From JAPPLB01 sp965218555 (GTDB lineage Bacteria; Acidobacteriota; Terriglobia; Bryobacterales; UBA6623), in contig OZ244625.1 of NCBI GenBank assembly GCA_965218555.1, positions 4,898,001 to 4,962,000 on the forward strand: 64,000 bases of DNA. The letters run 5' to 3'. A program made the position numbers and the translations under genes. The first letter of the stretch is position 1; every line of letters begins with the position of its first letter. Below, piece by piece: positions 55,240 through 63,639 of this stretch. Under the pieces are notes generated by a model, which saw only the letters and a program-made list of their open reading frames with translations, ran no database searches and had not been told where the DNA came from.

Positions 55240-56594
55240 TGTCTTTGATGCCCATGAAGGCCAGAGCCCTAACCGCTTTTCAGCACGTCCACGTGCCTCT
55301 CATCTTCATCCCGGCGTCTCTTGTTTTCCTTTCTTTGCTTGCCGCAGCCGCCGAGGCGGACGAACCAAGTCGGTTTGTGGGGGCCCCATCTTGCCTGCCC
55401 TGCCATCAGGAAATCTGCGAAACGTATGTGCAGACCGCACACTTCAACACCTCACAGCCGGCCAATGACCGTTCGATCAAGGGGAGTTTTGCGTACGGGC
55501 ACAACGTCTTGAGGACCAGGGATCCCAACGTCTACTTCAAGATGGAGAAGCGACACGACGGCTTCTACCAAACGGCCTATCGGAGCGCGGTATCTTCTGT
55601 CGGATCGAGAAGCGAGCGTTTTGACGTCGTAATGGGTTCAGGTAGAAAGGGACAAAGCTATCGCAACACTTCGGCAATGTATGGACACATGCCGCTATTG
55701 GGGATCAAGCAACTTGTAGAGCCTTTCTACACTGGCCAGAAGAACTCAGCATACTGGGAGGACTACCCGCCCAACTACATCATCGCGAAGGCCGCCAAGG
55801 ATCAAGGAGGCGCTGTCTGTTACACGCACCCTTCCGACGGACCTGAGATCCCAGTGGGCTTTCACCTGGCGCGCGAGTTTCCTATCGACCTAGCGCTTGG
55901 CGTTGTGGACGCGCTGGATATCTTGGGAAACAAGGACGAAGAGGGCGGATGTTGGATGTATTATCGCGTGCTTAACTGCGGTCTGAAATGTACAGCGTCG
56001 GCGGGAACAGACTCACAAATGGATGCCGCCCGTCACGCGCTGCCGGGAGGGTCAAAGGTGTATGTAAGGTTAGACCCTCCGCTTACGTATGAGAAGTGGA
56101 TCGAAGGCTATAAAGCAGGCCGGACCTTTGTTTCGAACGGGCCTTTGCTCTCGCTGAAAGTGGATGGGAACGAACCTGGCGCGGAGATACACTTGCCGCT
56201 TCCCGGTACCGTGCGTGTGAGTGCGGCGGCAGTTTCCAATGTCCCAATGGATGTGCTCGAACTGGTTGTCAATGGGGAGGTCGCGGCACAGGTGAAGCGT
56301 TCCGGTGACGGCACCTCACTCGAGATGGAGCAGGTGTTACCACTAGAAAAGAGTAGCTGGGCGGCGGCACGCGTTTGGGGGCCGCCTCACCGCTTTGTCA
56401 TGAATGATCCTCATGTTTTCGCGCATACCAGTCCGGTCTATGTGTATGTCGGAGATCAGAAGATCGCAGTGACCAAGGACGCGGAGATTCTTGTAGCCTG
56501 GATCGACCGCTTGATTCGCGATGTAGCCGAATCACCCCGCTTTGCCACCGAAGCCCGGCGAAAGGAAGTACTCGCGCTGTTCAAAAGAGGCTGA
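55239..56594 (+). CDS. Chimeric ORF: cytochrome-c N-terminus joined to a CehA/McbA-like C-terminus
   Basis: A 451-residue open frame with a signal segment (about 20-42). Residues about 47-140 look like a cytochrome c554-like protein with one CXXCH (PSCLPCHQEICETYVQTAHFNTS and the DVVMGSGRKGQSY segment that in homologues continues with the rest of the cytochrome). At about residue 140 (near 55659) it changes to RNTSAMYGHMPLLGIKQLVEPFYTG, which belongs in the middle of CehA/McbA-type metallohydrolases and continues to the C-terminus (AVCYTHPSDG, SAGTDSQMDAARHALPGGSKVYV). Both partners are incomplete, so I infer an in-frame deletion between two adjacent genes. Activity is doubtful. Confidence 0.7.
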   Translation: MSLMPMKARALTAFQHVHVPLIFIPASLVFLSLLAAAAEADEPSRFVGAPSCLPCHQEICETYVQTAHFNTSQPANDRSIKGSFAYGHNVLRTRDPNVYFKMEKRHDGFYQTAYRSAVSSVGSRSERFDVVMGSGRKGQSYRNTSAMYGHMPLLGIKQLVEPFYTGQKNSAYWEDYPPNYIIAKAAKDQGGAVCYTHPSDGPEIPVGFHLAREFPIDLALGVVDALDILGNKDEEGGCWMYYRVLNCGLKCTASAGTDSQMDAARHALPGGSKVYVRLDPPLTYEKWIEGYKAGRTFVSNGPLLSLKVDGNEPGAEIHLPLPGTVRVSAAAVSNVPMDVLELVVNGEVAAQVKRSGDGTSLEMEQVLPLEKSSWAAARVWGPPHRFVMNDPHVFAHTSPVYVYVGDQKIAVTKDAEILVAWIDRLIRDVAESPRFATEARRKEVLALFKRG

Positions 56595-56941
56595 AGGTAC
56601 TACGAAGAGATATCAGGACGGCAGTGATTTCCGAAAGCGGATGGAGCCGCGAGCTCAGCCCAGGAAACGCCCTTGTTTGGAATCCTTAGTAAGTGGACAC
56701 GCTGCGTCCCAATGATCGTTCTGAGCAACCAAAATGGACCCCGGACGGTTGGCTCTATGTCACCGACGGCCGGCACGGGTTCGACATCCAAACGACAGGG
56801 AAAGCCGCGCGCGTTTGGTGCTACCATCCGGTACTACCGGATCACCAAGAGGCTCAACGGAGACTAGATGGGTATCGTCTTTAAGCCCGAGGATACTTGC
56901 CTCAGAGCACTGTCACCCTCAAGTTCAAGCGGAGATGCATC
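56595..56941. other. Intergenic stretch with a possible gene fragment
   Basis: A plus-strand frame near 56693-56884 reads PKWTPDGWLYVTDGRHGFDI, which has the look of a beta-propeller or sugar-dehydrogenase fragment but cannot be assigned to a family. It has no start with a ribosome site. The rest is featureless. Confidence 0.35.
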
Positions 56942-57808
56942 ATGAACAAGACTTTCTTGCGCTATTTAGCCGTGCTCATCGCGGTTGGCATTGCAGTCGC
57001 AGCTACGGCGACCAACGACGGCCGCGACAGCGCCGTGCGACCCACGAAGGTCATTCGGATTTTCGACGGTACCTCACTGGACGGTTTCTATACCTGGATG
57101 CAAGACACGAAGTACGAGGATCCGCGCAAGGTGTTTCGCATGACTGACGGCATGCTCCACATCACAGGCGACGGTCTGGGTGGATTGCTGACCGACAAAG
57201 AATACCGTGACTATCACTGCATTCTGGAGATCAAGTGGGGCCCGCGCACCTGGGGCAGGCGTACGAAGAGGACGAAGGATTCCGGACTATTGATTCACAG
57301 CGTGGGCGCCGACGGCGGGTATAACGGCATCTGGATGCCGTCGATCGAAGCGCAAATCATCGAAGGCGGTTTCGGCGACTTCATCCTCGTTAGAGGCAAC
57401 GACAAAGAGGGCAAACCAGTGCCGCTCTCGCTGACCAGCGAAACGGTGCGCGATCGCGACGGCGAAGTCATCTGGAAAGAGGGCGGGCGTCGCGAAACGT
57501 TCGACCTGCAAAACCGCAGACGGATCAACTGGTATGGCCGCGATCCCGATTGGGAAGACGTGCTCGGCTTCCGCGGCCAGCACGACGTCGAAAGCCCCGA
57601 CGGCAAGTGGACGCGGATGGACGTCATCTGCGACGGCGGCCACATCCAGATTTTCGTGAACGGCGTCAAGGTCAACGAAGCGTTCGACTCGTTTCCCACG
57701 CACGGCCGCCTGCAGTTGCAAACCGAACTGGCCGAATGCTTCGTCCGCCGCTGGGAACTGTGGCCGCTGGGGAAAGGCCCCAAACCCGCCCCGGCCGAGA
57801 ATGAGTAG
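56942..57808 (+). CDS. DUF1080 (3-keto-disaccharide hydrolase-like) protein
   Basis: 288 residues from the ATG at 56942, which follows a GGAG site and begins a signal peptide (FLRYLAVLIAVGIAVAATA). The remainder is one DUF1080/concanavalin-like domain: IRIFDGTSLDGFYTWMQDTKYEDPRKVFRMTDGMLHITGDGLGGLLTDKEY, then SGLLIHSVGADGGYNGIWMPSIEAQIIEGGFGDFI, and HIQIFVNGVKVNEAFDSFPTHGRLQLQTE. Members act on 3-keto-glucosides or are uncharacterised exported hydrolases common in Planctomycetes and Bryobacterales. It stands as a single gene. Confidence 0.88.
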   Translation: MNKTFLRYLAVLIAVGIAVAATATNDGRDSAVRPTKVIRIFDGTSLDGFYTWMQDTKYEDPRKVFRMTDGMLHITGDGLGGLLTDKEYRDYHCILEIKWGPRTWGRRTKRTKDSGLLIHSVGADGGYNGIWMPSIEAQIIEGGFGDFILVRGNDKEGKPVPLSLTSETVRDRDGEVIWKEGGRRETFDLQNRRRINWYGRDPDWEDVLGFRGQHDVESPDGKWTRMDVICDGGHIQIFVNGVKVNEAFDSFPTHGRLQLQTELAECFVRRWELWPLGKGPKPAPAENE

Positions 57809-57868
57809 CGGCCTGAATCGAGAGACCGGATCGCACATCGAATCCTGAACCGGAGAACCGAGCCGACT

Positions 57869-58373
57869 ATGGGAAACCCGTCTTCGGGGTTCAGACACCC
57901 TAAAAACGTTCTTCTCTACGTCGGGAGGCGATCAGTGCAATCGCCCACGGCGGCTATCGACTCGTCGCGGACCGACCCGGGACGGCGAGACTACGTGCTG
58001 ATGCGCTTGTTGCCGGGCTTCGCGCCCGATCGGCGCATCCTGCTTTTGGGCGGGATGACGACGCAGGGCACGCAGGCGGCGGTGGAGTTTCTCTGCCAGC
58101 CGAACAAACTCCGGATGCTCGTCACGGAGGCCGAAGTGCTTTCTGACGGGAACACTCTTCCCTTTGAATGCGTCCTGGAAGTCGACCTCAAGAGCGGTGT
58201 GCCGATCGAGAGCCGGGTGGTGGCTACCCGCAGCGGGGTTGGGAAAGAGATGGCGGTAGTAGAAAACACCAATGAGTAGAAGAAGGCCTCGGGAGCGGCA
58301 GACTCTCCGCCGAAGCCTACGCTACCACGGACGAGCCCGTACCGAGCATTTCCTCTACTCTATCGGGCCTTCG
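57869..58373 (+). pseudogene. Deleted copy of the membrane regulator gene
   Basis: A 136-codon frame (57869-58279) matches the gene at 49440 in two pieces. 57888-57958 corresponds to 49491-49562 with one base missing, and 57965-58373 corresponds to 50394-50802 at identical length. The bases in between (about 825, or 275 codons, net) are absent, so the DNA-binding half and membrane helix are lost. The match continues about 94 bases past the stop, so the duplication included the 3' flank. The rest of the copy is nearly identical in sequence, suggesting a recent event. It is unlikely to make a working regulator. Confidence 0.85.
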
Positions 58374-58562
58374 GATTGGCGGCTTTTTTTTCTGTGTTGG
58401 CAGGGTTAGCCACCTATTGCTTGAAAGTGATTCATAACAGATGACTTGCTGTCGGTAGCCCGGCTGTGCTTCCCTCGTTGCACCCCTCATTCTAGAACAG
58501 GAATCTACGGGACCATCGAAGCCGTCCGCGGACCGCACCATGCCCATCGTCCGAGCGACCCG

Positions 58563-59340
58563 TCACTCGTGGCGCCCGAGCCAGGCGCGCAGGCGCTCGG
58601 CCTCTTCGGCTGCGGACGGATCGAGCTCCGCCTGATAGAGCCGGCTGCGAACAACGAACCGGTCCATCTCGTCCGGTGGCGTGCCCCGTTCCAAGATCTC
58701 CTGCACCTTACGCCACAAGAAGCTGCTCCAGTCCGGCTGCCGTCCATCGAGGTCGGTGAAGCCGTACTCCTTCGCCAGCGCCCAGCTCGAGAACAACCCG
58801 CCGCTCTTGGCAGCCACGTTCGGGTCGGCGGCAAGGGCGGCGATTGCGCGGCCGACCAAGCACGGCGTCTCGGACTCGGCGAAGTACGCGTCCTTGTCGA
58901 TCGCCTCGCGCCAGTTGGCCTCGGTGACCCCCAAGGTCGCGAGCACCGCCTCGGACCGCAGGAATCCGGGGGTGATTGCCAACGCCGTCACGCAGTGGGC
59001 ATGGAGGTCGGCGGCCATCGCGTAGGCGAGCCGGATGACCGCATTCTTCGCCAGGTCGTAGAAGAGGTTGCCGCGGTATCCGAGCGTGTCGCCGTCGGTG
59101 ACCTCGACGATGAGCCCGGCGTTGCGTTCGACCATCAGCGGCGCGCCGTGCCGGCTGGTGATGATGTGGCTGTGGACGGCGCGCTCCAGCATCTCCATCC
59201 CCTTGGCGGTGGAGAGCTTCCAGAAGGGCGTTCCCCACTCGGTCAGCGCGTCGCCGCCCCAGACGTCGTTGACCAGGACATCGAGCCGGCCCGCCTCCGC
59301 GCGGACGTGGGCAAAGAGCTGCTTGACCTCGGGGATTATA
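58563..59340 (-). pseudogene. Short-chain dehydrogenase, 5'-truncated
   Basis: The minus-strand frame reads IIPEVKQLFAHVRAEAGRLDVLVNDVWGGDALTEWG, and then KGMEMLERAVHSHIITSRHGAPLM, LIVEVTDGDTLGYRGNLFYDLAKNAVIRLAYAMAADL, which is an SDR from its NAG-equivalent (NDV) strand onward with the YxxxK-like segment YDLAK. The nucleotide-binding N-terminus with the TGxxxGIG motif is absent; homology begins abruptly at about 59340. The first Met in the frame (59198) would omit even more. The C-terminus to the stop at 58563 is intact. Confidence 0.8.
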
Positions 59341-59411
59341 TACCAAAGTCACAATTCAGCTTGACGCCTTGATCTATGAGTACTGAGTGGCTGTGATAGG
59401 CTGGGTTTTAC

Positions 59412-60674
59412 GTGTCGGAGCAAGAACAAAACGATCACTACGCCAAGCTGCTCGTCGAAGAGCGCCTCCCTCTGACCAGAGCTTCACGCCGACGAGCCAG
59501 CAGTCGTTGGCATCCTGGCAAACCGGACACACGATCTGATTTGCAGTGGCCTGAACAGTTCCCCCCTGCCGAGCCAGGAGTCTCCCATCAACGTCCAGTG
59601 AGTGGTCGGCGAGCTTTTTTCCGGGTCCTAGGAGCCGGGCTTTTGTTTTCACCTGCGCGGCGCGTGTTGTGTGCAGATGAGAAATGGTCCGGGAAGCAAG
59701 GCGAGCCCCGTATCCCCAAGGACTTGAAGCCGATCTACCCTCAAGAGGTTCCCCCGGAGCAAGTCCGCGCCAAGCTGTACGAGCTGCTTGGGTACGAACC
59801 TGTCCCCGCGCAGGTGGCATTCAAGACCGGCGAGAGCGAGACGACGGAAGACGGACTGCGGCTGACGAAGCTGACCTACCGTAATGTCCTGGGAGAAGAA
59901 GTCCCGGGGGTGTTGACAGTGCCCGTGGACGCTGGTCCGCGGTCGATGGCCGGTATTGTCTGCATGCCGGGCACCAGCGGAAGCGTCGAGCGGCTCGTCG
60001 ACCCGGAGTTTCATCGGGACCTTCCCGACAGGGGGCCGCTGGTCGGCTGGGGGAGAGAGCTGGCCCGGCAAGGCTTCGTTACCTTGTCCATCACACTGCG
60101 GGGCACCACCGCACGACACATCAGCAGGAACCACTGGCAAAAGCACATACGGTTCCTGGCCCCCTATGGCCGCGGCTTCATGGGAGTGATGGTTGACGAA
60201 GCGCTACGGGCGGCAAGGATTCTCGCCGCCACCGAGACCGTGGACCCAAAACGGATCGGCCTGACGGGGATGTCGCTGGGAGGGAACGCAACCTGGTATG
60301 GCATGGCGTGCGATCCCACGATTCGCGCCGCCGTGCCCGTGTGCGGCTCGGTGGGCAGCATGGCTATCGGTATCCACGAAGGGGACGTTGAACGGCACAG
60401 CTCCTACTGGTACATCCCCCATCTGCTGCGCTATTTCGATCATCCGCAGATTGTCGTTGCGTGTATCACTCCACGCCCGTTCCTGTCGATTGCGCCAACT
60501 CATGATGAGGATATGCCACGTGCCGGCGTGGACGAAATGATCCGTGTCGTCAAGCCCGCATACGACGCGGCAGGGCACCCGGACCGTTTCAAGGTGCATC
60601 AGCCGCCTGGGCGCCATGTCTACAAGAAGCAGTACTTCGATTGGATGGCGGAGTGGTTCCAGCAGCATTGCTGA
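59412..60674 (+). CDS. Acetyl-xylan-esterase-like alpha/beta hydrolase, Tat-exported
   Basis: The frame from a GTG at 59412 is 420 residues, but a likely Tat signal (SGRRAFFRVLGAGLLFSPARRVLCA) begins at the GTG at 59598, giving 358 residues. I consider the first 62 residues (SEQEQNDHYAKLLVEERLP and onward) doubtful, possibly the start of another gene joined by deletion. The body has the nucleophile elbow LTGMSLGGNATWY, then PFLSIAPTHDEDMP and a late HVYKKQYFDWMAEWF with the probable catalytic His. This resembles acetyl xylan esterases and dienelactone hydrolases. It is followed by a GAGGCGG/CCGCCTC inverted repeat at 60679-60695 without a T-run. Confidence 0.82.
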   Translation: MSEQEQNDHYAKLLVEERLPLTRASRRRASSRWHPGKPDTRSDLQWPEQFPPAEPGVSHQRPVSGRRAFFRVLGAGLLFSPARRVLCADEKWSGKQGEPRIPKDLKPIYPQEVPPEQVRAKLYELLGYEPVPAQVAFKTGESETTEDGLRLTKLTYRNVLGEEVPGVLTVPVDAGPRSMAGIVCMPGTSGSVERLVDPEFHRDLPDRGPLVGWGRELARQGFVTLSITLRGTTARHISRNHWQKHIRFLAPYGRGFMGVMVDEALRAARILAATETVDPKRIGLTGMSLGGNATWYGMACDPTIRAAVPVCGSVGSMAIGIHEGDVERHSSYWYIPHLLRYFDHPQIVVACITPRPFLSIAPTHDEDMPRAGVDEMIRVVKPAYDAAGHPDRFKVHQPPGRHVYKKQYFDWMAEWFQQHC

Positions 60675-61034
60675 TCACGAGGCGGCACCCGCCTCCAACG
60701 TGAGTATCAGAGTTTGTAACGGGGTCACACTTGCATTGCGACCGACTCCCATGCCCGGGCGACTGCAACCGCTGAGTTGCGGAGAAACAAAAGACATGGA
60801 CACCGAGTCTTGCAACTCGGCCAACTTGGATGGGCGGAATCTTCCGACCGGAAACGAGGGAACGGCGCAGACCCGGAATCCTCTCCGGTTCTTTTCTGGT
60901 TTCTGCTGACTCATCGTCAATCACCTCACCCTCCCTTCTTCGCAAGCTTGTCCGAAGTGAGTGCCCTTCCTTCCACCCGCGTTACCTGGCTTCGCCGGTG
61001 CCGTGACCCTGCGCGGTGAGAGACTCGGGTTGCC
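60675..61034. other. Intergenic stretch up to the IS21 insertion, no gene
   Basis: About 360 bases. The GAGGCGG/CCGCCTC inverted repeat at 60679-60695 lies right after the hydrolase stop. No other structure or ORF is supported. The IS21 element starts at 61035 within this stretch. Confidence 0.5.
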
Positions 61035-61169
61035 TGTAAGCGCCGGAGCGAAAATAGACCACAGGGCGGCCGTTTGAGGCCGCTGGTGGCGGAGCAAAAC
61101 TAGACCGCCCGCCAGCATTTCATAAAACATTTTTGGGGTGTTTTGTGTGATGCAGGAGGGATGTACTCT

Positions 61170-62660
61170 GTGGAGCTGTACGCACGCGTTCGCCGAGCGG
61201 TCTTTGTCGAAGGGGTCAGCGAGAGAGAAGCGGCGCAGCGCTTCGGGCTGGCGCGCGAGACCGTGTGCAAGATGCTGCGCTACGCCGCGCCGCCGGGCTA
61301 TCGGCGGCAGAAGCCGATTCGACGCCCGAAGCTCGACGCCTACACGCCGATCATCGACCAGATCCTGGAGACGGACCTAGCGCTGCCGAAGAAGCAACGG
61401 CACACGGCGAAACGTATCTTCGAACGACTCCGAGACGAGCACGACTTCGCGGGCGGCTACACCATCATCAAAGACTACGTGCGGCTGAAGCGGACCTCGC
61501 AGCGCGAGATGTTCGTGCCGCTGACGCATCCGCCGGGGCACGCCCAGGCGGACTTCGGCGAGGCGCAAGTGGAGATCGGCGGGGTGCTGGCGAAGGCGCA
61601 CTACTTCGTCATCGATCTACCCCACAGCGACGAGAGTTACGTGCGGGCATTTCCGGCCGAGACGACGGAAGCTTTCTTGGAGGGGCACGTCGAGGCGTTT
61701 CGCTACTGGGGTGGCGTGCCGCGACGGATTCTCTACGACAACACAACGCTGGCGGTGGCGCGGATCCTAGGCGACGGGACGCGGCAGAAGACGCAGGCGT
61801 TCTCGGAGCTGCAGTCGCACTACTTGTTCGCAGAGCGTTTTGGGAGGCCGGGCAAGGGAAACGACAAGGGGAAGGTCGAGAACCTTGTGAAGGTCGCCCG
61901 ACGGAGCTTCTTCGTACCGCGGCCCCGGTTCCCCAGTTGGGCAGCGTTGAACGTATGGCTGGAAGAGCAGTGCCGCAAGAGGCGAGAGCGCCGGCAACGC
62001 GGGCATCGAGAGAAGATCGGAGAGCGCTTCGAGCGTGATCGACAAGCGCTGTTAGCGCTGCCGGCAGCGGCGTATGAGGCCTGCGAGACACGTCCTGGGA
62101 GAGTGACGTCGTTGTCGCTGGTGCGCTACCACACCAACGACTACTCGGTGCCGACCAAGTACGGACACCGCCAAGTGCTCATCAAGGGCTATGTGGACAA
62201 AGTCGTCATCTGCGCCGGCAGCGAGGAGATCGCACGGCATCGGCGCAGCTATGGGCGTGAGGGGCTGATCTTTCACCCGCTGCACTATCTGGCCCTACTG
62301 GAGCGCAAGACCGGAGCACTCGAGCAAGCAGCGCCGCTGGAAGGCTGGCAGTTGCCCGAGGAGTTTGCTGGACTGCGCCGGCTGCTCGAAGCGCGGCTCG
62401 GCAAGGCTGGAGCTCGAGAGTATGTCCAGGTACTGCGTCTGCTCGAGGACGTTCCGCTCGAAGAAGTCCGTGCTGCCGTAGGGGACGCCTTACGGCTCGG
62501 CGCGATCTCTTTCGATGCCGTCAAGCATCTCGTGCTGTGTCGCATCGAACAGCGCCCACCCCGGCTGGAACTTGAGAATTATCCCCATCTGCCCACGGCG
62601 CGGGTGGCGAGGACCGCAGCGGCGGACTATCTGGCGCTGGTGGACGCGGGAGCCGAGTGA
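61170..62660 (+). CDS. istA: IS21 transposase IstA
   Basis: A DDE transposase of about 496 residues. I choose the GTG at 61170 because GGAGGG (61155-61160) is about 9 bases upstream and the protein then begins VELYARVRRAVFVEGVSEREAAQRFG, as IstA proteins do; ATG at 61161 and TTG at 61143 are upstream alternatives. An N-terminal HTH (SEREAAQRFGLARETVCKML) is followed by the rve core: HAQADFGEAQVEIGG (first Asp), RILYDNTTLAV (second Asp) and GNDKGKVENLV (catalytic Glu). A C-terminal beta-barrel-like region (DYSVPTKYGHRQVLIKGYVD) follows. It overlaps istB as GTGA. Confidence 0.93.
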   Translation: MELYARVRRAVFVEGVSEREAAQRFGLARETVCKMLRYAAPPGYRRQKPIRRPKLDAYTPIIDQILETDLALPKKQRHTAKRIFERLRDEHDFAGGYTIIKDYVRLKRTSQREMFVPLTHPPGHAQADFGEAQVEIGGVLAKAHYFVIDLPHSDESYVRAFPAETTEAFLEGHVEAFRYWGGVPRRILYDNTTLAVARILGDGTRQKTQAFSELQSHYLFAERFGRPGKGNDKGKVENLVKVARRSFFVPRPRFPSWAALNVWLEEQCRKRRERRQRGHREKIGERFERDRQALLALPAAAYEACETRPGRVTSLSLVRYHTNDYSVPTKYGHRQVLIKGYVDKVVICAGSEEIARHRRSYGREGLIFHPLHYLALLERKTGALEQAAPLEGWQLPEEFAGLRRLLEARLGKAGAREYVQVLRLLEDVPLEEVRAAVGDALRLGAISFDAVKHLVLCRIEQRPPRLELENYPHLPTARVARTAAADYLALVDAGAE

Positions 62661-63424
62661 CGGCCAAGCCGAAAGTGCTGCTGGAAGCGCAGCTGAAGGC
62701 GCTGCGGCTGCCGACCTTCCTGCGCGAGTACGACAAAGTGGCGCGGCAATGCGCGGCCGAAGGTCTGGACTGTCCGCGCTATCTGCTGCGACTCAGTGAG
62801 CTGGAGCTGCTCGATCGCGAACAGCGCGCCACCGAGCGCCGCATCAAGACCGCCAAGTTCCCGGTGCTCAAGAGCCTGGAGACCTTCGAGTTCCGCTCGA
62901 TTCCGTCGCTGAACAAGAGCTTGGTCCTGGAGCTGGCGCGCTCGGAGTATCTGGATCGCAGAGAGAACGTGCTGGCGCTGGGCAACTCCGGTACGGGCAA
63001 GACGCACCTTGCCCTGGCGTTGGGGCTGGCCGCTTGTCAGAAAGGCTATCGGGTCCGCTTTGCCACCGCCGCGGCGCTGGTCCACGAGTTGCTCGAGGCG
63101 CGTGACGACAAACGTCTCCTGCGCTTGCAAAAACAGCTGGCCAAGCAAGACCTGCTGATCGTCGACGAGCTGGGCTACGTCCCCTTGTCGAAGACGGGCT
63201 CGGAGTTACTGTTCGAGATCTTCAGCCAGCGCTACGAGCGGGCCTCGACGCTGGTCACCTCGAACCTGCCCTTCAACGAGTGGACGGAGATCTTCGGCTC
63301 CGAGCGGCTGACCGGCGCTTTGCTGGATCGTCTCACCCACCACGTCCATATCTTGGAGATGAACGCCGAGAGCTACCGTCTCCAGCAGAGTAAGCGTTCC
63401 CGGAAGCGTTCTTCCTCCCCCTGA
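62657..63424 (+). CDS. istB: IS21 ATP-binding helper protein IstB
   Basis: A 255-residue AAA+ ATPase of DnaC/IstB type. Walker A GNSGTGKTHLALALG, Walker B DLLIVDELGYVPLSKTGSELLF, and sensor STLVTSNLPFNEWTEIFGSERLTGALLDRLTHH are all intact. The start GTG overlaps the istA stop by four bases, so the two are translationally coupled. It targets IstA to DNA. The reading frame shows no damage. Confidence 0.95.
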   Translation: MTAKPKVLLEAQLKALRLPTFLREYDKVARQCAAEGLDCPRYLLRLSELELLDREQRATERRIKTAKFPVLKSLETFEFRSIPSLNKSLVLELARSEYLDRRENVLALGNSGTGKTHLALALGLAACQKGYRVRFATAAALVHELLEARDDKRLLRLQKQLAKQDLLIVDELGYVPLSKTGSELLFEIFSQRYERASTLVTSNLPFNEWTEIFGSERLTGALLDRLTHHVHILEMNAESYRLQQSKRSRKRSSSP

Positions 63425-63639
63425 TCCCCCCGCCCAGCCGCCGGCTGTTTCGAGGGGCTTCCACTACGTCCGGGGCCGCCTTAACAGGCGTCCCCCGACT
63501 TCGCTCCAGCCCCCAAAACAGCCGCTTTCAGAAACGAGTCCTATCCCCGAGATGGTCTACTTTTACTCCGCCCCAGTGGCCTAATTTTGCTCCGCCCTTG
63601 ACAGTTGCCGGACCCATCGGCTCCGGCGCGTCGCGTGGC

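Larger units (their letters stand above)
61035..63603 (+). mobile_element. IS21-family insertion sequence, complete, with 6-bp target duplication
   Basis: Both ends carry two IS21-type terminal repeats. Left: GGAGCGAAAATAGACCAC (61045-61062) and GGAGCAAAACTAGACCGC (61091-61108). Right, inverted: GTGGCCTAATTTTGCTCC (63576-63593) and ATGGTCTACTTTTACTCC (63552-63569). The tips are TGTAAG... and ...CTTGACA. GTTGCC immediately precedes the left tip (61029-61034) and follows the right tip (63604-63609), a direct target duplication. The two genes are istA and istB. Length is 2,569 bp. Confidence 0.93.

Noticed and set aside
60679..60695. Terminator after the alpha/beta hydrolase
   Set aside because: There is a 7-bp stem but a three-base loop and no T-run; evidence is too weak.
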